Positions 52,222-60,030 of a stretch of 64,000 bases of DNA are shown here, piece after piece. A program made the position numbers and the translations under genes. The stretch spans positions 421,005-485,004 of the forward strand of contig JACPTG010000001.1 of the NCBI GenBank assembly GCA_016192905.1. Reading direction: 5' to 3'. The number at the start of each line of letters is the position of its first letter. The first letter of the stretch is position 1. The notes under the pieces were generated by a model. It worked only from the letters and a program-made list of their open reading frames with translations, was not told the DNA's origin and searched no databases. The stretch is from Candidatus Woesearchaeota archaeon (GTDB taxonomy: Archaea; Nanobdellota; Nanobdellia; Woesearchaeales; UBA10216).

Positions 52222-52413
52222 CTATTTTACGGATTTTTCGAAAGATTTTCGTGGATTTTTCCAATAGGGGGATTTACATTTCGGGCAGACTATTGGGAGT
52301 TCTTTTAAGTCGTATGGTCTCCATTCATGGTCGCATCTGTAGCATTTGTGACCTTCGATGAGAACATTAGCTCCAGCCTCTTTTTTCTCCATCCCTTCTG
52401 TTTTCTGTGCCAT
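52222..52413 (-). CDS. Small zinc-ribbon protein
   Basis: 63 residues: GANVLIEGHKCYRCDHEWRPYDLKE then LPIVCPKCKSPYWKNPRKSFEKS. Two CxxC pairs (CYRC, CPKC) with HEWRP between them give a rubredoxin/zinc-ribbon-like fold, and the pattern C-x2-C...W.PR...P..CP.CKS.YW..P resembles small archaeal proteins of toxin-antitoxin or DNA-binding loci. It is within the AT-rich island, and TGTTCTA, matching an upstream TAGAACA site in reverse, overlaps its start. Confidence 0.7.
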   Translation of the reverse strand: MAQKTEGMEKKEAGANVLIEGHKCYRCDHEWRPYDLKELPIVCPKCKSPYWKNPRKSFEKSVK

Positions 52414-52510
52414 GTTCTATTTAATGTTTATTAATCCGAATATATAAGTATTTGTATTATGTAGAACACATTATGTTATTCTTAATATGTTATTGATGTG
52501 ATGTAGAACA
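52413..52510. promoter_or_regulatory. Three TAGAACA-type sites between divergent small genes
   Basis: TGTTCTA (52413-52419, inverted), ATGTAGAACA (52459-52468) and ATGTAGAACA (52501-52510). The last two are identical and 42 bases apart; the first overlaps the start of the zinc-ribbon gene. TTTAAATAG (about 52517-52525) is a TATA box for the plus strand. This looks like an operator region for a regulator of the island. Confidence 0.45.
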
Positions 52511-52541
52511 ACAATGTTTAAATAGTAGATAGTATATCCCT

Positions 52542-52673
52542 ATGACTAACAAATGCAAACACCTGTTTTGCTCAGGAGGCGGGTTCGGTAGTCATTGTTC
52601 ACAGGCAGTCAGCAACATATTTATAGAAAAACTGACAAGAGCATTCGCATGCTGCCATTTCTTGTCGCGCTAA
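52542..52673 (+). CDS. Possible tiny cysteine-rich protein
   Basis: 43 codons, ATG just 18 bases after the TATA box, so leaderless. It starts MTNKCKHLFCSGGGFGSHCS, with a C-x3-FC...HC arrangement that could bind zinc. The 3' end overlaps the start of the next membrane-protein gene in another frame. Coding status is uncertain, since the second half (IFIEKLTRAFACCHFLSR) could be read from that gene's promoter. Confidence 0.3.
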   Translation: MTNKCKHLFCSGGGFGSHCSQAVSNIFIEKLTRAFACCHFLSR

Positions 52674-52996
52674 TTATCTTTTTAGTGGCTGGCGCCTACA
52701 TCTTGTTTCAGCTGGATACCGTCAATAATCCGTGGCTCATCGTTCTATCTTACCTCCTAATTGCCGTTCCAATCCTTGCAGCATTGCTAATGCCCGCTAT
52801 TCTCCATTTCCGCTTCTTTCGCGGCTTTTACCTAATGGTGCTTTTTGTTGCCAATTTACTCAGCTGGCTGTACTACGGACATAATTTCCTGCTGGCGCTG
52901 GCGGCAATATTCGGGTTTGCCGCAATTGCTTCGTTTATTCCTGAAAGGACAATCGGGAAGCTCAGAAATCGGCTTCTTCCCAAATCCAGACCATGA
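52649..52996 (+). CDS. Small membrane protein, four helices
   Basis: 115 residues from ATG 52649 (MLPFLVALIIFLVAGAYILF); TATA CATATTTATAG at about 52616-52626 supports it over the longer frame. Membrane helices at about 1-20, 28-47, 54-72 and 74-95, then a basic tail (RTIGKLRNRLLPKSRP). No family was recognised. Base composition returns to that of the core genome here, so it marks the end of the AT-rich island. Confidence 0.6.
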   Translation: MLPFLVALIIFLVAGAYILFQLDTVNNPWLIVLSYLLIAVPILAALLMPAILHFRFFRGFYLMVLFVANLLSWLYYGHNFLLALAAIFGFAAIASFIPERTIGKLRNRLLPKSRP

Positions 52997-53003
52997 GGAA
53001 AAC

Positions 53004-53042
53004 TTATTTAAAGAAGCTGCGGCCTGCATTTCGCTGAGGTGG
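53004..53042 (+). promoter_or_regulatory. TATA box and Shine-Dalgarno of a 22-codon gene
   Basis: TTATTTAAAG (53004-53013) is followed 26 bases later by the expected start, and GAGGTGG (53036-53042) lies 5 bases before ATG 53048. Both signals are strong for such a short frame. Confidence 0.5.
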
Positions 53043-53047
53043 TTACA

Positions 53048-53116
53048 ATGGCTGCGAAGCAGAAGGTAAAGAAGGCGAAACAAGAAACTAAGAGCGAGAA
53101 GTGCGGCTGCTGCTAG
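53048..53116 (+). CDS. Very small basic protein ending in CGCC
   Basis: 22 residues, Lys/Gln/Glu-rich, starting MAAKQKVKKAKQ and ending SEKCGCC. Three cysteines in the last four residues suggest metal binding or lipid/redox modification. A clear TATA box and a strong GAGGTGG ribosome site precede it, which is why I call it real despite its size. It converges with the DUF4013 gene with a 29-base overlap. Function unknown. Confidence 0.5.
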   Translation: MAAKQKVKKAKQETKSEKCGCC

Positions 53117-54101
53117 GGCTTTTTCCCTTTTTCTTAACCGGCCTTTTTTTCAGTGACGCCTTAACCCCTGCAGATGTCTCTGGAGGCGGTGCTGATTCTG
53201 GCTCTGCCTCGGCATGAAACGGCTTCCCTGAAAGCTCCCTGTAAACTTCACCAATTATAGTGTAGGCTACAATGCCCATTGCAACTGACACTATAGCTGC
53301 TATAAACTCGCCGACCAGCTTGAAGACCGGGCCTATAACTGGAATAAGGGCAAGCAGCTCCAGCAGGATAAGAGGCAGCAGCACAACAAGGACGACAACT
53401 ATTCCTATCGCAAGTATGGCGAGAAGCGACACAATATACTTGCCTGTAAACACCTTCCTACGTATCTCCCTGAACTCGAACCCCGCGGCGAACCTATCCA
53501 TAAATCCAAAATGGACAACAGCCATCGGAACCCATACAATAAGGAACAAGGCAAGGGGAAGCATAAGAAGAAGCAGCAGGCCAAGCCCCAGCACAAGGCC
53601 AAGCCAGCCGCCTGCACTGTCTGCTGCAACCGCCATTCCAGTAATCGGCGTGCCAGAACCTATCATGCTGGCCCAGTCCTCTGCTCCCAGGGAACTAAAG
53701 ACTAACAGGCCAAGCATGGCCAGAAATGCTAAAAACATTATTATCAGCGGCAGATAGTAAATCAATGAGATAAACCCTGCCCTAAAGCCATCCCAAAGGA
53801 GCTTGCCCACGCCACGCCAATCAGGAGCCCTGCCTTCTGTCCTTGCGCACCTCAGCAAATAGCCCATAATTGCCAGGCCTGCAATTACCTGAAGCAGCCC
53901 ATAGGCAATCATGATAAGGGCAACCTTAAGCCCAACACGCGATGTATTCTCATCAACCAACACCCTTGCAACAGCCTCAGGGGCCAGTGTAACAATGAGC
54001 AGGAAGTAAACCAAGTAAGGAATAAAGGTGAGAAGAACGCCTACCAGCAGCGCATTAGGGTTAGAGAAAACCCTCCTGACAGCCTCCATGTACTTGACCA
54101 C
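53088..54101 (-). CDS. DUF4013-like membrane protein
   Basis: 337 residues. MVKYMEAVRRVFSNPNALLVGVLLTFIPYLVY starts a six- to seven-helix membrane protein; GYLLRCARTEGRAPDWRGVGKLLWDGFRAGFISLIYYLPLIIMFL is the DUF4013 signature (R.......P.W....LF.DG.......IY..P). The C-terminal 60 residues are a hydrophilic, Pro/Ser/Lys-rich cytoplasmic tail (AEPESAPPPETSAGVKASLKKRPVKKKGK). Function unknown. It is divergent from the next small membrane-protein gene. Confidence 0.78.
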   Translation of the reverse strand: MVKYMEAVRRVFSNPNALLVGVLLTFIPYLVYFLLIVTLAPEAVARVLVDENTSRVGLKVALIMIAYGLLQVIAGLAIMGYLLRCARTEGRAPDWRGVGKLLWDGFRAGFISLIYYLPLIIMFLAFLAMLGLLVFSSLGAEDWASMIGSGTPITGMAVAADSAGGWLGLVLGLGLLLLLMLPLALFLIVWVPMAVVHFGFMDRFAAGFEFREIRRKVFTGKYIVSLLAILAIGIVVVLVVLLPLILLELLALIPVIGPVFKLVGEFIAAIVSVAMGIVAYTIIGEVYRELSGKPFHAEAEPESAPPPETSAGVKASLKKRPVKKKGKSPSSSRTSRS

Positions 54102-54177
54102 TGGACTAACCTCCGGGATAGATGTTTATAAATATTCCTGCAAAGATTTATATACGCGGCAATAGAGAAAAGTAAAA

Positions 54178-54621
54178 ATGCCCTCGCATTTGCCTGCTGA
54201 CCTTGCCGGGAGCACTGAAGTCTTAGGCGGGATGCTGGCCTTGTTTGCAGCATTCCTTCTTCTCATTCTGGTTGTATTTATTGTACTTTACATTTATATT
54301 GCGCTGGCGCTGATGACGATTGCAAAGAAGACCAACACAGCCAATGCCTGGCTCGCGTGGGTTCCTATTGGCAATATCTACCTCATGACCCAGATAGCCA
54401 AAGTGCACTGGGCCTGGCTGTTTGTGCCACTTGCCTCTTTTGTTCTCCAGTTCCTGCCGCTTCTAGGCCTGCTCGGCCTGGTGGCATTGCTGGCATGGCC
54501 ATGCTGGCTATGGTGGAAAATCTGCGAGGCAAGAAACAAGCCAGCATGGTGGGGAATTATTATCGGGCTAATACCCCTTGTAAATCTCGTGATGATTGGA
54601 ATCGTCGCCTGGTCTGATTGA
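54178..54621 (+). CDS. DUF5684-like small membrane protein
   Basis: 147 residues, four membrane helices. IALALMTIAKKTNTANAWLAWVPIGNIYLMTQIAKVHWAWLF and WWKICEARNKPAWWGIIIGLIPLVNLVMIGIVAWSD have the pattern (A.K.....AWLA.IP..N.YL......  and   ...A...KP.WWGIL.LIP.VNL....I) of DUF5684-type proteins, common in archaea and bacteria with unknown role. It is close to a TATA box (TTTATATACG, about 54148-54157), so leaderless or nearly so. It converges with the EndoQ gene. Confidence 0.7.
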   Translation: MPSHLPADLAGSTEVLGGMLALFAAFLLLILVVFIVLYIYIALALMTIAKKTNTANAWLAWVPIGNIYLMTQIAKVHWAWLFVPLASFVLQFLPLLGLLGLVALLAWPCWLWWKICEARNKPAWWGIIIGLIPLVNLVMIGIVAWSD

Positions 54622-54627
54622 AATGAA

Positions 54628-55887
54628 TTAGAACATGCCCAGAGTCCGCTGGGAATGCGCCGGTTTTTCAGTTTCAACCTTTCGCCTTTCATCGCCCCAA
54701 CGCGGAACACCATACTCCCCATCATACCCAGGCTCAACTTTGAGCCTGCCATCCCGGTTCATCATTATTGCATCAGCAAGCTTGCCGCCGCAGGCCTTTG
54801 CCAACTCTTCCTGAGGCATATCCAGCAGGAGCGCATACTCGTTCCCAAAGGCTTCTATCAGCTGATTGTAGACCTTCCAGGTCTTAGCCGAAGCCACTGG
54901 GCAGCGCTGAACCATGCCTATGATTTCTGACAGCGGAATCACTGAGAAAAAGCCAGCAGCGCCATCAGGCTTTTCCCCTGCGGGCCTGTCAGCAAGCTGC
55001 TCAACCCTGTGAAGCACGCCAATGGTAAGCCTACGCCTGCACTTCGGGCAGATATCCATGTTTTTCAAGGACTCTGCAGGCGACAGGCAGACTCCACATG
55101 CACGATGGCCATCAAAGTGATATTTGCCATACGCAGGGTCAACCTCAATCGTGCCCTTTACGCTCCTGTTCCTTATTGCCCGGATAATCCCCTTATAGCT
55201 CAACTCAGGCAGCTCAAAGATATTTGCCTCGCGGCCTATCCTCCACGGCCAAAAGCTGTGGCAGTCTGAGTTTGAAAGCAGAGTTACCCTGTCCAGCTCC
55301 CTAATCCTCCAGTTCATCGGAGGGTCAGAGCTGAGTCCTGTCTCAATTGCATGAATCTTATCAGCCCTGTCGCCAAAACATTCCTTCAGCGAGTCAAAGC
55401 CTGACATGCCTCCAAAAACGCCGAACCACGGCGTCCACGCATGCGCAGGTATTATTTCAATATCCTCGCTGATAGACATCATGCTGTCAACCAGCTCAAT
55501 GCTGCTGAACCCGAAAATCGGCCTGCCATCATAATCCACCCTTCCCTTCCTTTTCAGGAAGTCAGTAATCTGGGTTACGACATCAGCATTCGGAGCCAAA
55601 ATAATATGATGAATCCTCCGGCCCCTGCCGCCCTGGGTGTAAACAACTGCAATCTCAGTCTGCCAGATGAACGGAAAGCCTGATTTGCTCCGGAGAATGC
55701 CATCCCCCTCCTCCGACAGCTTTTCCCTAACCTCCTGCTGCCACTTAGGATGCTGAAAATCGCCGGTTCCAAGCAAACCAAGGCCCTTAACCCTCGCATA
55801 TTTCTCAAGGTTTTCCAGGTTCAGGTCCTTGCTTGTTGCCCTGGCGTAACGGCTGTGGATGTGAAGGTCTGCATAGAGGTCCATCAT
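54628..55887 (-). CDS. endoQ: Endonuclease Q, PHP-domain DNA repair nuclease
   Basis: 419 residues. PHP-domain metal motifs: DLYADLHIHSRYARATSKDLN, GLLGTGDFQHPKW, IWQTEIAVVYTQGGRGRRIHHIILAP, IIPAHAWTPWFGVFGG and LLSNSDCHSFWPWRIGREAN. A zinc finger (CGVCLSPAE ... CPKCRRRL) follows near residue 265. This is the TIGR00375/EndoQ pattern; EndoQ cuts DNA 5' of deaminated bases (uracil, hypoxanthine) and abasic sites. The last residues, QRTLGMF, form a PCNA-binding box (QxxLxxF), consistent with known PCNA recruitment. It is followed upstream on the same strand by polB. Confidence 0.92.
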   Translation of the reverse strand: MMDLYADLHIHSRYARATSKDLNLENLEKYARVKGLGLLGTGDFQHPKWQQEVREKLSEEGDGILRSKSGFPFIWQTEIAVVYTQGGRGRRIHHIILAPNADVVTQITDFLKRKGRVDYDGRPIFGFSSIELVDSMMSISEDIEIIPAHAWTPWFGVFGGMSGFDSLKECFGDRADKIHAIETGLSSDPPMNWRIRELDRVTLLSNSDCHSFWPWRIGREANIFELPELSYKGIIRAIRNRSVKGTIEVDPAYGKYHFDGHRACGVCLSPAESLKNMDICPKCRRRLTIGVLHRVEQLADRPAGEKPDGAAGFFSVIPLSEIIGMVQRCPVASAKTWKVYNQLIEAFGNEYALLLDMPQEELAKACGGKLADAIMMNRDGRLKVEPGYDGEYGVPRWGDERRKVETEKPAHSQRTLGMF

Positions 55888-55920
55888 CCTGGAAGTCTAA
55901 AGGTGATTATATAATGTTTT

Positions 55921-58323
55921 TCAGCCAAAGAACGCATCCAGCCTTTTCTGCTGCAAGGGCTCCACTTCCCGGATTACATCTATGCCAAAAACCGCCATTA
56001 TCCTCTCCACTGACGGGAGAATCTGGTTGTTGATGTAGTACTCAGAATCGTAGTCATTGCCCTTCACTTCCTCAGGCAACTTAGCCCTGTCCCTAATCCT
56101 GTCCTTTCCGGCTGTCACTATGTAGCTGATCATTGAACCCACTAAAACCTGCCTGCCCTGCTGCCTCATCCTCTGAGCCACTGCAACATGCGGAGCAATG
56201 GAATCATAGCTTGCCAAATCCTTCTGAAGCTGGGTTGTGATTATCATTTTTCCCTGTGGTATTTCCCTGTTTCTTGCGGCAGATACTATTGCTGCAATAT
56301 ATTCAAGGGCTTTCTGCGGCGCCCGTTCCTTAAGCACTATTTCCAGCACCCTCTCCTGGGTTTCCTTGGCTATTGGCGACAGGTTTCTCCTTATCGCCTC
56401 AAAGCCCTTTATCCTTATGTTTCCCTCCTCTGTAATAAGCGCATACTTCTTCTTGGCGCCAATCCCCTTCTCCCTCGTGCCCACAAACAAGCCTGCCGGA
56501 TAAAACCCCTGGTATTCAAGCTCCATCAGGCCAGGAAGCTCCCGGTTGATTTCTGCCACGAATTTTTCAGCATCATCCCTGCCACTGCCTCCAAGCGTAA
56601 GAAAAATCGAATCCGTATCCGAGTAAAGCACCCCAAACCGCTCCTTTGCCCTGCCAATAACACCTGTTATGTAGTCCCTTCCGAAAGCGGTAATGCTTTG
56701 CGCGCACTCCATACTGTACCACCTTGCCCCAAAAAAACCGAAATACCCGTAGATGGAGTTAGCGATTGTCTTAAGGGCTTCCTCCCTTGCCTTCAGAAGC
56801 TTCCTGTCCTCAGCGCTTTTCAGAAGCTCCTTGATGCGCATCCTTCTGGTAATCAGGCCTTCAATAACAGAGGAAATGAGGCCGCGCCTCTTAGAGCAGA
56901 ACCAAAATTTCAGGCCGGGCGCAAAAGCCTGGTCGCAGCAGCCGCAATTCAGCATATCAGGACTGATGTTGTGCGCTGAAATTATAGTGGGATAAAGGCT
57001 GCGGAAGTCAAAAACAGCCACATCGCTGTAAAGGCCCGGAGTGGGCTCATGCACATAAGCGCCCTCAAAAGTGTGCTCCAGCCTCTGCCTTGTCTCAACA
57101 TACTCCGGCCTGTTAGGGGCCAGCTCGCCGAAAGACCTGGCCTGGCCGAGAAGATACCACTCAACCAGCTGCGAAAAGCTCATCCTGCTCACATCTGCCA
57201 AAGGCATGCCCACCACCCTGACCAGCTCCACCATATTAGGAAAAAGCCTTTGGGCAAGCTTTCCAGTAAGCACAGCGTCCTGCACATTGTACCTGCAATA
57301 ATCCTCAAGCCCGACGTTATTCTCCCAGGCATTCCACAGGCCGTCAAGACCTATGCCATGCTTGCCCTCTCCAAGAATCTCCACAGCCACTGAATTGAGG
57401 TCAAACACCGGAGTTTCCATATACCTGCCGAAAATCTTCCTTATGAACTTGAGAACGTCAAGGTGAACCACCCCTGCAACGTCAACCTGTGACTTTGCAG
57501 CCCTTGGCTGGGAGAAATCCAGGCCAATGGGCAACTGAACATTATTCCTGGCCGCGCGGGCAAGCATAAACGGGAAGTCAAACCCGTCAGAATAATAGCC
57601 GGCCAGAACATCAGGCTGCAATTCCTCAACAAGCTGCACGAACCTTTCAAGCAGCTGCCGCTCATCATCAACAAACTCAACATAATCAAGCTGCGTATCA
57701 AACCGCTTCCATGTTATTACCCTCTGAAACCCGCCAGACGCCACGCCGAGCATTATAATCGGCTGCTCCGCAGGAATTATTTCCTTTCCTAGGGGGCTGT
57801 GGGTTTCAATGTCAAAAGACACAATCCTAAGACCCTCTGCAACCTCCTCTGAAGACTCAGAAATTGAAGCGGCCCTGAACAAAGGAACCCTGTAGGAAGG
57901 GTTATGCTCGAATTCGCCCTCCACCTCACAGGCCATCATGGGCACTATGCCCTTGTCAATAAGGTAACGCCTGGCAAAGGGAATGTCTGCCTCAAGCGCA
58001 GTGCCGTACATTGAAGCAGCCCGCCGAAGCAAAGGCACGTCAGAAGGAAGGCCTGCGAAAACCTTAAGCGCATTCACGCTGCTGCCCCGGTATTTTTTTT
58101 GATGCTGCTCAACCCTCTTAACCCTTACCTCGCCGCCTGGCTGCTGGACCGCAATGCGCTCAACATCCTCCCTCTGGCCATTCACCAGCCAGAAATAAGG
58201 CTCGAAGCTGCTGTCAGCCACGCACACCTGCCTTCCCTCAGAAGTCCGGCCATACAGGTGAATAACAGGCATGCCCCTGACTACCCTGTAAGTCACATCA
58301 AGAGGGAAAAACTTGATTCTCAT
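55921..58323 (-). CDS. polB: Family B DNA polymerase
   Basis: 800 residues. Exonuclease motif I at about 171 (VSFDIETHSPLG), motif II YYSDGFDFPFMLARAA, motif III YCRYNVQDAVL. Polymerase motifs DFRSLYPTIISAHNISPD (A), KTIANSIYGYFGFFGARWYS (B) and GVLYSDTDSIFLTLGG (C) are all intact. It is a replicative-type PolB with proofreading. The tail LQQKRLDAFFG carries a PCNA-interacting box (QxxLxxFF). EndoQ follows 33 bases downstream, and both carry PCNA tails. Length is typical of euryarchaeal PolB. Confidence 0.96.
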   Translation of the reverse strand: MRIKFFPLDVTYRVVRGMPVIHLYGRTSEGRQVCVADSSFEPYFWLVNGQREDVERIAVQQPGGEVRVKRVEQHQKKYRGSSVNALKVFAGLPSDVPLLRRAASMYGTALEADIPFARRYLIDKGIVPMMACEVEGEFEHNPSYRVPLFRAASISESSEEVAEGLRIVSFDIETHSPLGKEIIPAEQPIIMLGVASGGFQRVITWKRFDTQLDYVEFVDDERQLLERFVQLVEELQPDVLAGYYSDGFDFPFMLARAARNNVQLPIGLDFSQPRAAKSQVDVAGVVHLDVLKFIRKIFGRYMETPVFDLNSVAVEILGEGKHGIGLDGLWNAWENNVGLEDYCRYNVQDAVLTGKLAQRLFPNMVELVRVVGMPLADVSRMSFSQLVEWYLLGQARSFGELAPNRPEYVETRQRLEHTFEGAYVHEPTPGLYSDVAVFDFRSLYPTIISAHNISPDMLNCGCCDQAFAPGLKFWFCSKRRGLISSVIEGLITRRMRIKELLKSAEDRKLLKAREEALKTIANSIYGYFGFFGARWYSMECAQSITAFGRDYITGVIGRAKERFGVLYSDTDSIFLTLGGSGRDDAEKFVAEINRELPGLMELEYQGFYPAGLFVGTREKGIGAKKKYALITEEGNIRIKGFEAIRRNLSPIAKETQERVLEIVLKERAPQKALEYIAAIVSAARNREIPQGKMIITTQLQKDLASYDSIAPHVAVAQRMRQQGRQVLVGSMISYIVTAGKDRIRDRAKLPEEVKGNDYDSEYYINNQILPSVERIMAVFGIDVIREVEPLQQKRLDAFFG

Positions 58324-58410
58324 ACAGGGAAAGAGTGCGGGTGATTATATAAAACTGTTGGGCGGAAGTACGGACTGGCCGACAACGAACCGGCAAATTT
58401 ATATATACCC

Positions 58411-58420
58411 AAGTATACTT
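58411..58420. promoter_or_regulatory. Palindrome between TATA box and start of the relBE pair
   Basis: AAGTATACTT is a perfect 10-base palindrome placed just after TATA-like ATTTATATATA (about 58397-58407) and 7 bases before ATG 58427; a second GTATA follows at 58423. This is the expected site for autorepression by the antitoxin-toxin complex. Confidence 0.45.
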
Positions 58421-58426
58421 CAGTAT

Positions 58427-58663
58427 ATGGACACCACCATAAAAGTCAGGAAGGAAACAAAGGAATTCCTTGATCTGATTAAAAAGCATGATAAGCAAAG
58501 CTATGACGATTTGATAATGAACCTTGTAGAGGACTGGGTTGAGGAGCATCTTGAGCTAGAGCCCAGGGTAAGGCGGCAGATTCTTAAGTCTGTTCATGAT
58601 ATTAAATCCGGGCGCGTTAAAGCCCTGAAATTCGAGGAGCTTTACAATAAGGTTTACGGATAA
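58427..58663 (+). CDS. relB: RelB-type antitoxin
   Basis: 78 residues from ATG 58427 (MDTTIKVRKETKEFLDLIKK); the longer frame lies across the promoter and is rejected. The N-terminus is ribbon-helix-helix-like (TTIKVRKETKEFLDLIKKHDKQSYDDLIMNLVEDW), the rest an acidic toxin-binding helix and tail. The stop overlaps the toxin start (TAATG), the usual antitoxin-first coupling. It represses its own promoter, probably at the AAGTATACTT palindrome. Confidence 0.8.
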   Translation: MDTTIKVRKETKEFLDLIKKHDKQSYDDLIMNLVEDWVEEHLELEPRVRRQILKSVHDIKSGRVKALKFEELYNKVYG

Positions 58664-58965
58664 TGTCAAAAGTAGAGTTCCATCCAGGTATTGCCCAAGC
58701 CGTCAGGGAGCTGAAAATCAACCCCGTTAGACTAAGGCAGATGTACAACCTGATTGTTGAAGCTGTGTCCGATTTGGAGACCAGTACAAAGAGGCTTAGA
58801 GGTTTACCTGATCAGTTCAGAAAGCTGAGATTCGGCGATAAGAGGATTGTTTTGTGGCAAAGCAAGGACACTGTTTACGTCATCAGGATTTTCCATCGCA
58901 GGGAAGGATATTCCAAGAAGAGCTTGGAAAGGCTGCTGACACTGGTCAGGGAACTTACAGGCTAA
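58663..58965 (+). CDS. relE: RelE/ParE-family toxin
   Basis: 100 residues. KVEFHPGIAQAVRELKINPVRLRQMYNLIVEAV, RLRGLPDQFRKLRFGDKRIVLWQSKDTVYVIRIFHRREGYSKKSLE: the RelE beta-sheet with basic residues and the C-terminal IFHRREGY segment. RelE toxins cut mRNA in the ribosome A site; ParE relatives inhibit gyrase. The basic residues favour RelE. It is intact, unlike the two broken toxin-antitoxin loci at 14.8-16.2 kb. Confidence 0.85.
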   Translation: MSKVEFHPGIAQAVRELKINPVRLRQMYNLIVEAVSDLETSTKRLRGLPDQFRKLRFGDKRIVLWQSKDTVYVIRIFHRREGYSKKSLERLLTLVRELTG

Positions 58966-58969
58966 TCAG

Positions 58970-59950
58970 TCAGATGTACTCCTTCAGCCTCTGCCTGTAG
59001 AAGCCAACCGTGCGCCTCATGCCCTCCTCCAGGCCAACCTTTGGGGTGAAGCTGAGACGCTTCCTGATTTTTTCTGTGCTTAGGACTATCCTGCCTATCT
59101 CAATAGCCTTCCTCTCAGGAGGCCATGGCTTCAACTCAACCTTAGTCCCTGGAACAAGCTTCTCAATCAGCCTTACAACATCAATGAACCTTGTCTCAAC
59201 GCCAGAACCAAGCATGAAAACCTCACCCCTGGCCTTATCTGAGGTTGCTGCAAGAAGCATGGCCTCGGCGATGTCGTCAACATAAATGTAATCCCTTGTC
59301 TGGCTGCCATCACCGAAAACAGCAAGAGGCTCGCCTGAAAGGGCGCGCTTCACAAACCAATTGACAATGGCATAATCGCCAGTCCTTACCTGAGCCCTCG
59401 GGCCATAAGCGTTTGAGATGCGCATTGAAGTTGTGGCAAGACCATAAGCCTTATTGTAAAGAAGGAAATACTTCTCAGCGGCAAGCTTGTTAATGCCCTG
59501 GATGTCGGCAGGGTCTGTTGGATGGCTTTCGTCCACAGGACTCTTCCTGGCTGTCCCTATCACCCCCCTTGTGGATGCATAGACTATCCTTGCCTTGTCA
59601 TTTACCTTCCTCACTGTTTCCAGAAGGTTAAGCGCCCCCCTGCAGTTGATGTCAAGGTCAAGAAAAGGGTCAGACATTGACAAAGTATGGGACACCTGGG
59701 CAGCGCAGTCAAATATGATGTCCTTGCCCCTGACTGCTGCGTCCAGCCTCTTCCGGTCGCGGACATCAGCCTTAATGACCTCGACCTTTGACCTTATTTC
59801 CGCAATATTGGCAGGGTTCCAGCCATAAGGGTCGAGGCAGGCGTCATAAACAGTAACTTTAGCACCTGAACTGACTGCCGCATGGGCTATTGTGCTGCCA
59901 ATGAAGCCAAGGCCGCCTGTGATAAGAACTGCTTTTCCTGACAAGTCCAT
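58970..59950 (-). CDS. NAD-dependent sugar epimerase/dehydratase, atypical active site
   Basis: 326 residues from MDLSGKAVLITGGLGFIGSTIAH (GxxGxxG; the longer frame adds two residues). It belongs to the extended short-chain dehydrogenase group acting on nucleotide sugars: DVRDRKRLDAAVRGKDIIFDCAAQ, YASTRGVIGTARKSPVDESHPTDP, RISNAYGPRAQ, FGDGSQTRDYIYVDDIAEAMLLA. The catalytic Tyr of YxxxK is replaced: the sequence is IQGINKLAAEKYFLLY, with Gln at the Tyr position. Epimerase or dehydratase activity may be altered. It leads a set of surface-sugar genes. Confidence 0.85.
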   Translation of the reverse strand: MDLSGKAVLITGGLGFIGSTIAHAAVSSGAKVTVYDACLDPYGWNPANIAEIRSKVEVIKADVRDRKRLDAAVRGKDIIFDCAAQVSHTLSMSDPFLDLDINCRGALNLLETVRKVNDKARIVYASTRGVIGTARKSPVDESHPTDPADIQGINKLAAEKYFLLYNKAYGLATTSMRISNAYGPRAQVRTGDYAIVNWFVKRALSGEPLAVFGDGSQTRDYIYVDDIAEAMLLAATSDKARGEVFMLGSGVETRFIDVVRLIEKLVPGTKVELKPWPPERKAIEIGRIVLSTEKIRKRLSFTPKVGLEEGMRRTVGFYRQRLKEYI

Positions 59951-60030
59951 AAGCAATGCTTTTCAGAAATTATTTAAAAGAGTTTGCATCAGTTGCCTTT
60001 TACAGCGGATATAAAAAAAAAAGAATTAAA

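Noticed and set aside
56188-56979. 263-codon plus-strand frame inside polB
   Set aside because: Shadow of the polymerase catalytic region, including the DTDS motif on the other strand.
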